A stretch of 11,700 bases of DNA from a bacterium (GTDB taxonomy: Bacteria; Bacillota_I; Bacilli_A; RF39; UBA660). The notes beneath the pieces are model-generated. The model saw nothing but the letters and a program-made list of their open reading frames with translations. It did not search any database and had not been told where the DNA came from. The position numbers were made by a program, and so were the translations under genes. This document shows, one piece after another, positions 1-6,186 of the stretch (the stretch's first letter is position 1; each line of letters starts with the position of its first letter). The stretch is from the NCBI GenBank assembly GCA_014845975.1, contig RKAN01000037.1:1-11700 (forward strand), written 5' to 3'.

Positions 1-3000
1 CAAGTACATGTACAAATGTAACAAGTACAAAGACATTAACAGCTAATACATGGTATCAAGTAAGTGGAAATGTGAATGTAACTTATAATAAAGCAGCAAA
101 TGCAACAGGAACAGTTTACGCAATCACATATGATGGAACAAACTATAGTGGAGCAAGTACAGCAACACTAAGTAAAATAGATACAACAGCGCCAACAGTA
201 ACATTAGGAACATTAGCGGTTAAGACAAACAGTATTACAATTCCAATCACCGCAGTGGATAATGAAACAGGAATTAATACTCCAACATGTAAATATGGAA
301 CAACAAGTGGAAGTTATACAACAAATGCAAATAGTGTAAGTACAACAGGATGTAGTATTACAGGATTAAAAACCAATACAACATATTATTACCAAGTATG
401 TGTATCAAACAAAGTAGGAATTAGTACATGTAAAACAGGAAGTACAAAATCATCTACTATGACAAATCCAAGTATTACACTTACAAATACTCCAACAACA
501 GCAGTAGATGGATACTTAAAAAGTCAAGTGGCGAAAGTAACATATAGTAGCAGTAACATAACAAGTCCACAATACTTCGTAAAAACAACAAGAGAAGGAA
601 CAAGTAGCTTAGCGGTAACTGCAACATGTGGAACAGGAACAACACCAAGTGCATGTACAAATGTAACAAGTACAAAGACATTAACAGCTAATACATGGTA
701 TCAGGTAAGTGGAAATGTAAATGTAACTTATAGTGATGCATCTGATACAACTGGAACAATATATGCAATCACATATGATGGAACAAACTATAGTGGAGCA
801 AGTACAGCAACCATTAGTAAGATATCAAATTTAGTAACATATACAGTCAAACATTATCAAATGGATACTGATATGAAAAATTATACATTAGTAGATACCG
901 AAGAAAAGAAAGATTATGTACATTATAAGGTTACTCCTTCGGTAAAAACATATAAAGGATTTAATTCTCCATCAACTCAAACTATAACAGTAGCAAATGA
1001 TGGAACAAGTATTGTAGTATATCAATATACTAGGAAACAAATTCTTGTTACTTTCAATAAAAATATAACAGGAAATGATACTACAACAACTCAGACATTT
1101 ACTTATGGAGTAACTGGTCAAAAATTTGCTGATACAGGATTTACAGAATCTGGATTAACATTGATTGGATGGTCACGCTCTACAACAGGTTATGCAGAAT
1201 ATGCAAAACTATCAGGAGTTAGTGATAATTGGATTGATCCAAATGCACCAAAAATTAATATTTATGCAGTATGGACGGATAATCCAAGTATTACATTAAC
1301 AAATTCACCAACGACAGCACAAAACGGATATCTAAAAAGTCAAGTTGCCACTATAAAGTATTCAAAACAAAATATTAAAAATCCTAAATATTATGTTAAA
1401 ACCACAAGAACTGGAGTAAGTAGTATAGCTGTAACAAAATCTTGTGGAACTGGTACAAACCCAGGAACGTGCAGTAGTGTAACAAGTACAACAACACTTG
1501 CAGCGAACACCTGGTATCAAGTAAGTGGAAATGTAAAAGTAACTTACAATAAAGCAGCTAGCACAACAGCAACACTTTATTCAGCTACATATGATGGGGC
1601 ATCTTTAAAAACTACAAAAAATGCAACAATTAGTAAAATAGATACAACAGCGCCAACAGTAACATTAGGAACATTAGCGGTTAAGACAAATAGTATTACA
1701 ATTCCAATAACTGCAGTGGATAATGAAACAGGAATTAAAACTCCAACATGTAAATATGGAACAACAAGTGGAAGTTATACAACAAATACAAATAGTGTAA
1801 GTACAACAGGATGTAGTATTACAGGATTAAAAACCAATACAACATATTATTACCAAGTATGTGTATTAAACAAAGTAGGAATTAGTACATGTAAAACAGG
1901 AAGTACAAAATCATCTACTATGACAAATCCAAGTATTACACTTACAAATACGCCAACAACAGCAGTAGATGGATACTTAAAGAGTCAGGTAGCAAAAATC
2001 ACATATAATGGAACAAATATAAGTAGTCCAAAATATTTTGTAAAAACAACAAGAGAAGGAACAAGTAGCTTAGCGGTAACAAAATCATGTGGAACAGGAA
2101 CAACACCAGGTACATGTACAAATGTAACAAGTACAAAGAAATTAACAGCTAATACTTGGTATCAAGTAAGTGGAAATGTGAATGTGACTTATAGTGATGC
2201 ATCTGATACAACTGGAACAATATATGCAATCACAAATGATGGAACAAACTATAGTGGAGCTGCAACAGGAACACTAAGTAAAATAGATTCAATTGCACCA
2301 AGTATAGATGTAAGTTTGAATGGTAAGACAGTAACGTTCAAATTTAGTGATAATGTAGGAATTTTAAGTTATGGAGTAAGTAACAGTCAAACGGAAGAAC
2401 CAAGCTATATTTCAGTTTCGAATTCAATAGCAACATGGACAGCAACTAAAGCAGGAATATATTATGTATGGGTACAAGATAAAGTAGGAAATAAAGTAAC
2501 TCAATCGTTTGAAATATCACGAAATACATTTTGTGAGTACGAAACAGGTCAAGTATGGAATTTTGAATATACAGGAGGAATACAGTCTTTTAAAACCCCA
2601 TGTGATGGGAACTATAAACTTGAAGTTTGGGGTGCTCAAGGAGGAACATCAATTTGTAATGGTTCAAGTTGTTCAAGAGGAGGTTATGGTGGTTATGCTG
2701 TTGGTACAAAAGAATTAACAATGGAAATAGTTTTGTCTATCGGTATAGGCGGCGCTGGATGTACAAATGGATATTATAGTTATGGATGTGGAGGCTATAA
2801 TGGCGGCGGAAACGGAAGTGGTGATTATAATGATGATGAATCTTCTGGTGGAGGCGGCGGTGCTACACATATTGCTTTAACTAACAGAGGAATTTTGGCT
2901 AATTATAGCTCTTATAAAGATGAAATATTAATTGTTGCCGGAGGCGGTGGTGGTGCTTCATGGTATAATGTAGGAAACTCCGGTGGTGGAACTGGAGGTG

Positions 3001-3230
3001 GCGGCAGCTTTGGCCAAGGATCAAATGGAAATGGAAGTGGCGGTGGAAGTAATGGTATGCCTGGTGGAGGCGGCGGCTGGGAAGGCGGCTGTAATGGTAA
3101 TGGAAATGATAGTGGAGGACAAGCATGCGGAGGATCAGGCTATACTGGAGGTGTAACTGGTGGCTCTATGCAAAATGGTACTCGTTCAGGACATGGCTAT
3201 GCCAGAATCACTTTAGTTTCTAAAAATTAA
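1..3230 (+). CDS. Giant modular secreted/surface protein, 3' part (5' end outside window)
   Basis: The reading frame is open from base 3, so the gene starts upstream; the visible part is 1075 residues ending at TAA 3228-3230. Domain order by base: partial ~120-residue module (3-179); Fn3-like (180-464); module (465-824); MucBP/InlB-like stretch (825-1280); module (1281-1640); second Fn3-like (1641-1925); module (1926-2285); Ig/Y_Y_Y-like domain with SDNVG and YYVWVQDKVGNK (2286-2531); glycine-rich domain (2532-3227). Composition is very rich in Thr, Ser, Asn and Gly, as in extracellular stalks. Cysteines occur as conserved pairs, suggesting disulfides outside the cell. No LPXTG motif or C-terminal membrane helix is present, so anchoring must lie in the unseen N-terminus. 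The pilin gene 65 bp downstream shares its module, which hints that this N-terminus may also be pilin-like (inference). Likely role: adhesion or cell-surface structure. No enzymatic motif is seen. Confidence 0.85.
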   Translation, partial: STCTNVTSTKTLTANTWYQVSGNVNVTYNKAANATGTVYAITYDGTNYSGASTATLSKIDTTAPTVTLGTLAVKTNSITIPITAVDNETGINTPTCKYGTTSGSYTTNANSVSTTGCSITGLKTNTTYYYQVCVSNKVGISTCKTGSTKSSTMTNPSITLTNTPTTAVDGYLKSQVAKVTYSSSNITSPQYFVKTTREGTSSLAVTATCGTGTTPSACTNVTSTKTLTANTWYQVSGNVNVTYSDASDTTGTIYAITYDGTNYSGASTATISKISNLVTYTVKHYQMDTDMKNYTLVDTEEKKDYVHYKVTPSVKTYKGFNSPSTQTITVANDGTSIVVYQYTRKQILVTFNKNITGNDTTTTQTFTYGVTGQKFADTGFTESGLTLIGWSRSTTGYAEYAKLSGVSDNWIDPNAPKINIYAVWTDNPSITLTNSPTTAQNGYLKSQVATIKYSKQNIKNPKYYVKTTRTGVSSIAVTKSCGTGTNPGTCSSVTSTTTLAANTWYQVSGNVKVTYNKAASTTATLYSATYDGASLKTTKNATISKIDTTAPTVTLGTLAVKTNSITIPITAVDNETGIKTPTCKYGTTSGSYTTNTNSVSTTGCSITGLKTNTTYYYQVCVLNKVGISTCKTGSTKSSTMTNPSITLTNTPTTAVDGYLKSQVAKITYNGTNISSPKYFVKTTREGTSSLAVTKSCGTGTTPGTCTNVTSTKKLTANTWYQVSGNVNVTYSDASDTTGTIYAITNDGTNYSGAATGTLSKIDSIAPSIDVSLNGKTVTFKFSDNVGILSYGVSNSQTEEPSYISVSNSIATWTATKAGIYYVWVQDKVGNKVTQSFEISRNTFCEYETGQVWNFEYTGGIQSFKTPCDGNYKLEVWGAQGGTSICNGSSCSRGGYGGYAVGTKELTMEIVLSIGIGGAGCTNGYYSYGCGGYNGGGNGSGDYNDDESSGGGGGATHIALTNRGILANYSSYKDEILIVAGGGGGASWYNVGNSGGGTGGGGSFGQGSNGNGSGGGSNGMPGGGGGWEGGCNGNGNDSGGQACGGSGYTGGVTGGSMQNGTRSGHGYARITLVSKN
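180..464 (+). repeat. Direct repeat copy A, Fn3-like domain
   Basis: A 285-bp coding repeat (95 codons) matching 1641-1925 with only three residue differences that I can see (GINT/GIKT, TNANS/TNTNS, VSN/VLN) and a few silent changes such as aatcaccgca versus aataactgca. The protein has the fibronectin type III pattern: TAPTV at the start, TGLKTNTTYYYQVCV in the late strands. Four Cys residues are conserved between copies. The near identity continues into the following module to about base 530 (1991 in copy B). Confidence 0.85.
465..824 (+). repeat. ~120-residue surface module, copy 1
   Basis: Starts NPSITLTNTPTTAVDGYLKS and ends at SGASTATISKI. Signature elements are GYLKSQVA, YFVKTTR, TCGTG...CTNVTST, ANTWYQVSGNVNVTY and ATYDG/ITYDGTNYSGA. 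Two Cys sit nine residues apart. A partial copy (bases 3-179) precedes it across the window edge. I do not recognise a named family; the pattern suggests a β-sandwich repeat. Confidence 0.8.
825..1280 (+). other. MucBP-like plus InlB/Listeria-Bacteroides-repeat-like segment
   Basis: The first ~70 residues (VTYTVKHYQMDTDMKNYTLV...VVYQYTR) resemble MucBP/Mub-type β-grasp repeats, with the usual tyrosine-rich VxYxY end. The next ~80 (ILVTFNKN...LIGWSRSTTGYAEY...INIYAVWTD) match the Flg_new/InlB B-repeat pattern: GWS, then a closing YAVW. Such domains occur in adhesins of Firmicutes. This block interrupts the run of repeated modules and is used only once in the visible sequence. Confidence 0.65.
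1281..1640 (+). repeat. ~120-residue surface module, copy 2 (divergent)
   Basis: Same element order as the other copies (NPSITLTNSPTTAQNGYLKS, YYVKTTRTG, SCGTGTNPGTC, NTWYQVSGNVKVTY) but clearly more diverged in protein and codons, including an ATYDGASLKTTKNATI ending. It is therefore older than the duplication behind the flanking copies. Confidence 0.8.
1641..1925 (+). repeat. Direct repeat copy B, Fn3-like domain
   Basis: Second copy of the 285-bp Fn3-like unit, 1461 bp downstream of copy A. Much higher similarity than between the ~120-residue modules points to recent duplication or gene conversion. Recombination between the copies would remove about 1.46 kb in frame (487 codons), giving a shorter version of the protein. 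Confidence 0.85.
1926..2285 (+). repeat. ~120-residue surface module, copy 3
   Basis: Close to copy 1: NPSITLTNTPTTAVDGYLKS, YFVKTTREGTSSLAVT, SCGTGTTPGTC, NTWYQVSGNVNVTYSDA. Its first ~65 bases belong to the long near-identical direct repeat; the middle is diverged, and the end is again nearly identical, a patchwork typical of gene conversion. Confidence 0.8.
2532..3227 (+). other. C-terminal glycine-rich domain, ALK/LTK (PF12810)-like
   Basis: About 232 residues starting CEYETGQVWNFEYTGGIQ. Landmarks seen: YKLEVWGAQGG, RGGYGGYAVG, LSIGIGGAG, GGGGGATHIAL, ILIVAGGGGGAS, and a closing GHGYARITLV. This order matches the glycine-rich domain of the metazoan receptor kinases ALK/LTK, which is known in bacterial secreted proteins too. 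Poly-glycine stretches use GGC/GGT/GGA and make a local GC-rich island in otherwise AT-rich DNA. Six or more Cys are present. Assignment is by pattern memory, not a profile search. Confidence 0.7.
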
Positions 3231-3280
3231 TCTTTGTATTATATTAAGATAAAAGGATAGATATAAGAAAAAATAATAAT

Positions 3281-3298
3281 AAAGGAGATGTAACAGTG
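3281..3298 (+). promoter_or_regulatory. Ribosome site deciding a GTG start of the pilin-like gene
   Basis: AAAGGAG at 3281-3287 stands 8 bases before GTG 3296-3298. The first residues after it form a short prepilin leader (M-K-N-Q-G), so GTG is the start. No terminator is seen between the giant gene (ends 3230) and here, so the two may be co-transcribed. Confidence 0.8.
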
Positions 3299-4426
3299 AA
3301 AAATCAAGGATTTACATTAATCGAATTATTAGCTGTAATTGTTGTATTAGCAATTATTGCATTAATCGCAACTCCAACAATACTTGGAGTCATTGAAAAA
3401 GCCAAAAAAGGATCATTCAAAAATAGTGTGTATGGATTGATAGATTCAGCAAACTTATATGTTACAGAACACTTAGAATCAAGCTCGTTAACCTTTACAT
3501 GTGATGGAAAGAGTTGTTCTTCCAAAGATGGAGGGAAACTTTCATTTAAAGGAAGTGTTCCAAAAAGTGGAAACATAATAGTTGATTCAAAACAAAAAGT
3601 AAGTGTAGAGACAATTACAGATGGAACTTATTGTGCAACAGGAACACTAGAAAATTTGGCGATAGAAAAAGGATGTAATAATTTAGATACAACAGCTCCA
3701 ACAATTGATGAAAATGGAGTAGTATTAACGAGTACAACGAATAGTATTACAGTAAAAATTGCAGAAAACTTTGCCAAAGATCCAGAAAGTGGAATTAAAG
3801 AATACCAAGTAACAATTAATGGAGAAACAAAGACTTTAAAAGAAGTAGGTACTTTAACTTTTACAGGATTAAAAAAAGAAACAGAATATAGTGCTGATAT
3901 AAAAGTAGTGAATAGTAAAAATTTAAATACAAAGTTAACAAAGAAGATATCAACAAAGAATTTTGCAAATCCAACAATAACATTTATAAATACTCCAACA
4001 GAACCAACAGAGGGATACTTAAAAAGTCAAGTTGCAGTAGTGACTTATAACCAAGAAAATATCGCTAGTCCAAAATACTTTGTGAAAACGACAAGAAGTG
4101 GAAAAAGTGATTTGACAGTAACCAAAACATGTGGAACAGCTACAATGCCTAGTTCATGTGAAAGTATAACAAATACAACAACATTAGAAGCAAATACATG
4201 GTATCAAGTAAAGGGAAATATCAATGTTACATATAGTGAATCATCAAGTGAAACAGGAACTATTTATGCACTTACATATGATGGAACAAACTATAGTGGA
4301 GCTGCAACAGGAACTGTTAGTAAAATATTCTATAGAGCAGAAGATGTTTCATACACAACATCTTTAAATAGCAACATTACAAATGTAAAAGAAGCATTAG
4401 ACGATTTAAATGAAAGATTAAAATAG
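3296..4426 (+). CDS. Type IV pilin-like protein with Fn3-like and shared surface modules
   Basis: 376 residues. The N-terminus MKNQGFTLIELLAVIV is a class III prepilin signal: cleavage between Gly5 and Phe6 by a PilD-type peptidase, Glu at mature position 5, and a hydrophobic helix to about residue 33. Residues 34-130 look like a small pilin-type head with Cys69, Cys74, Cys113 and Cys127. Residues 131-223 resemble Fn3 (DTTAPTI at the start, FTGLKKETEYSADIKVVN). Residues 225-344 are another copy of the ~120-residue module of the upstream giant protein. Residues 345-376 (NVKEALDDLNERLK) are a predicted amphipathic helix. At 376 residues it is far larger than a typical pseudopilin. Likely role: a surface filament subunit or tip adhesin. 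A PilD-like peptidase and assembly ATPase must be encoded elsewhere. Two GNLE-like features of classical pilins beyond the N-terminus were not recognised. Confidence 0.85.
   Translation: MKNQGFTLIELLAVIVVLAIIALIATPTILGVIEKAKKGSFKNSVYGLIDSANLYVTEHLESSSLTFTCDGKSCSSKDGGKLSFKGSVPKSGNIIVDSKQKVSVETITDGTYCATGTLENLAIEKGCNNLDTTAPTIDENGVVLTSTTNSITVKIAENFAKDPESGIKEYQVTINGETKTLKEVGTLTFTGLKKETEYSADIKVVNSKNLNTKLTKKISTKNFANPTITFINTPTEPTEGYLKSQVAVVTYNQENIASPKYFVKTTRSGKSDLTVTKTCGTATMPSSCESITNTTTLEANTWYQVKGNINVTYSESSSETGTIYALTYDGTNYSGAATGTVSKIFYRAEDVSYTTSLNSNITNVKEALDDLNERLK
3968..4327 (+). repeat. ~120-residue surface module inside the pilin-like gene
   Basis: Residues 225-344: NPTITFINTPTEPTEGYLKS, SPKYFVKTTRSG, TCGTATMPSSC, ANTWYQVKGNINVTY, TYDGTNYSGAATGTVSKI. 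The same element order and paired Cys as the copies at 465-824, 1281-1640 and 1926-2285. The end (atgatggaacaaactatag) is almost base-for-base identical to the giant gene, showing exchange between the two genes. Confidence 0.85.
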
Positions 4427-4457
4427 AAAAAAACTATCCTTGAATTGGATAGTTTTT
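4427..4457. terminator. Bidirectional intrinsic terminator
   Basis: AAAAACTATCC / GGATAGTTTTT form an 11-bp stem with loop TTGAATT, with an A-run on the left and T-run on the right. It works for the pilin-like gene (+) and for tmcAL (-). The tmcAL stop codon (4434-4436) lies inside the stem. Confidence 0.85.
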
Positions 4458-5585
4458 ATATTCACTTTCAATTAATTTCAATTTGTCATTTTCTTCTAAT
4501 ATACATGCATAACAACAAGTACTTCTAAATTCGATATCTAACATTTTAGAGTGAGTAGAAGAAAAATTAGTTATAATAGGAATTCCTATTTCATTTTTTA
4601 TATTTTTTAAAAATAATCTACCTTTACTATTAAAACCTAGTACCCTTATATATTCAATATGTTCAAAAGAGTTTGCTTCCTCTTTTGTAAAATTACATAA
4701 AATATGAGTAAACATTCGGTTTAGTTTATTATAAGTATAACGTTTCGTTTTAATCTTTAATATCAGTTCTTCTAAAGTTCTAGATTCTACTATATATTTA
4801 TAAATTCTATGATCAATCCCTTCATCTACTGTTTGAATATTTTCTAGATGGGAATTGATCAAAATATTATATTTTAAAAATTTAAAATATCGGTCGATAA
4901 AATACAAATTATTATTTAGAAATCTTAATGTATATTCTGGGACTTGATTTGATACATCACAGTTGTTTTTTAAAGCATAACGAATACTTGTAGCGCTACT
5001 AAAAAAATCCTCCAATTCCGTACAATTATAATTGTTGTTTCTTTTAATCGTAATAGGCTGTATTTTACTTTTCAATTTTAATATTTCTCTAATATAAGTA
5101 ATTCCTAAAATATCATTTGGTTGATTAATTTTTTTTCCAGTAATATCAATTAAAGCATTTGATAAAGCAGTTGGATAATTGACTCCTTCTTTCAAATAAT
5201 CTTTTACTAAATTGTTATACTTTTTATTTTCTAATTGGACTTTAGCCATTTTAGTAAGTTTTGAAACATCATTACATTCACTTCCAAATACGAGATAATC
5301 TACATTTAAAGTATCTAATATTTCAATACTTGCTTTTGCAAAAATATCAGCACCTTGTGTTGCAAAAACAAAAGGCAATTCTATTACTAAATCAATTCCA
5401 TAATGTAAAGCAATATCCGTTTTATCCCATTTGTTAATAATACTTGTATCTCCTCTTTGAGTAAAGTTTCCACTCATTACTAATACAATGATAGAATCTG
5501 GAAACATCTCTTTGATTTTATTTAAATGATATAAATGTCCATTATGGAAAGGGTTATATTCACAAATAATTCCAACACTACTCAT
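4434..5585 (-). CDS. tmcAL: tRNA(Met) cytidine acetate ligase TmcAL
   Basis: 383 residues. TmcAL (YlbM family) uses ATP and acetate to acetylate the wobble cytidine 34 of elongator tRNA-Met (ac4C), a cytosolic reaction supporting accurate AUG reading. The nucleotidyltransferase fold is shown by GIICEYNPFHNGHLYHL (residues 5-21, HIGH-like HNGH), SGNFTQRGD, the FGSE segment and SSATSIR, equivalent to the family's ISATxIR motif. The frame is open to an ATG at 5648, but the start at 5585 is preferred: it is preceded by AGGTGAT and puts the conserved VGIICEYNPFH at the N-terminus as in the family. Divergent from the acetyltransferase gene. In Bacillus this gene neighbours yceD (ylbN)-rpmF, as here. 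Confidence 0.92.
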   Translation of the reverse strand: MSSVGIICEYNPFHNGHLYHLNKIKEMFPDSIIVLVMSGNFTQRGDTSIINKWDKTDIALHYGIDLVIELPFVFATQGADIFAKASIEILDTLNVDYLVFGSECNDVSKLTKMAKVQLENKKYNNLVKDYLKEGVNYPTALSNALIDITGKKINQPNDILGITYIREILKLKSKIQPITIKRNNNYNCTELEDFFSSATSIRYALKNNCDVSNQVPEYTLRFLNNNLYFIDRYFKFLKYNILINSHLENIQTVDEGIDHRIYKYIVESRTLEELILKIKTKRYTYNKLNRMFTHILCNFTKEEANSFEHIEYIRVLGFNSKGRLFLKNIKNEIGIPIITNFSSTHSKMLDIEFRSTCCYACILEENDKLKLIESEYKNYPIQG

Positions 5586-5629
5586 ATAATCACCTAAGAT
5601 AATAATATCATAAAATGAAAGAAATACAA
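5586..5629 (-). promoter_or_regulatory. tmcAL promoter and ribosome site
   Basis: On the minus strand, TTGTAT (5624-5629) and TATTAT (5602-5607) are 16 bases apart; seven bases later comes GGTGAT, then TAT and ATG 5585. The predicted transcript starts at or within the ribosome site. Weak -35, inferred by eye. Confidence 0.5.
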
Positions 5630-5632
5630 ACC

Positions 5633-5676
5633 TTGCATAAAATAGCAAATTATATTATGCTATTAATGGTGAGAAA
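5633..5676 (+). promoter_or_regulatory. Promoter, dyad and ribosome site of the acetyltransferase gene
   Basis: TTGCAT (5633-5638), 17 bases, TATGCT (5656-5661), then six bases to GGTGAG (5668-5673) and ATG 5677. The -10 is embedded in a dyad: AATAGCA (5641-5647) and TGCTATT (5658-5664), 10 bases apart with partly symmetric A/T in between. It could be an operator; no regulator is identified. Confidence 0.5.
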
Positions 5677-6129
5677 ATGGAACAAGAATTAAATACTTTA
5701 AAATTGGTAAGCTATAATGATCAGAACATGGAACATAGGAAATTTAAAAGAGAGTTATTAAATGATACACTATTTCAAGAATACTTTGGACAAATGTTCA
5801 TTAAAAAGTCAGATGATATATTTCAAACAACAGATAAAATTGAAATAAAAAAAGCTTATTTGGTAGAAGATAATGGTCAAATTGTAGGCATGATTCGTTT
5901 ATTTAGTTATCATGAATCTGGTGTTGTGAACATTCAGTATGCAGTAAGACCTTGCATGAGAAGAAAAGGATATGGTACTAAAATATTAAGAGAATTTTCT
6001 GATTTTTTAATTAAAAATAATATACATTGTATAGAAGGAGATATTGATAAAAATAATATTGGTAGTATCAAGATTGCAACAGATTTAGAATTTAGAAAAG
6101 AAAATGACAAATATCGTTTAAGAAGATAA
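5677..6129 (+). CDS. GNAT-family N-acetyltransferase
   Basis: 150 residues, a complete single GNAT domain. Residues 60-75 (YLVEDNGQIVGMIRLF) form strands β2-β3, residues 84-92 the β4 strand, and RPCMRRKGYGTKIL (91-104) is the acetyl-CoA pyrophosphate loop of motif A (Q/RxxGxG/A). NNIGSIKIATDLEF (126-139) is the usual N..S...A...GF-like end, here with Glu-Phe after Leu. Function: transfer of acetyl from acetyl-CoA to an unknown amine. The substrate cannot be read from the sequence. Its position between tmcAL and yceD-rpmF suggests, but does not show, a link to translation (for example RimI-like protein acetylation). Own promoter; 57 bp separate it from the next gene. Confidence 0.85.
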   Translation: MEQELNTLKLVSYNDQNMEHRKFKRELLNDTLFQEYFGQMFIKKSDDIFQTTDKIEIKKAYLVEDNGQIVGMIRLFSYHESGVVNIQYAVRPCMRRKGYGTKILREFSDFLIKNNIHCIEGDIDKNNIGSIKIATDLEFRKENDKYRLRR

Positions 6130-6139
6130 TTATTAGTTA

Positions 6140-6186
6140 TTGAAGTATTATGAAAGAATATGATAAAATACTTTTGGTGATAATTT
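6140..6186 (+). promoter_or_regulatory. Promoter and ribosome site of the HAD-YceD gene
   Basis: TTGAAG (6140-6145), 18 bases, extended -10 TGaTAAAAT (TAAAAT 6164-6169), six bases, GGTGAT (6176-6181), five bases, ATG 6187. The expected start of transcription coincides with GGTGAT, so the leader would be about 11 nt. It probably drives rpmF as well. Confidence 0.65.

Noticed and set aside
2899..3126. Minus-strand open frame opposite the glycine-rich domain, and similar ones at 481-681 and 3304-3576
   Set aside because: Shadows of biased codon use in real genes; no ribosome sites and low-complexity products.
3150..3230. Sortase (LPXTG) anchor at the end of the giant protein
   Set aside because: The C-terminus is GHGYARITLVSKN with no LPXTG motif, hydrophobic helix or basic tail.
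5586..5648. Longer TmcAL start at 5648
   Set aside because: The 21 extra residues would overlap both divergent promoters, and the conserved family N-terminus begins at 5585 with a ribosome site.
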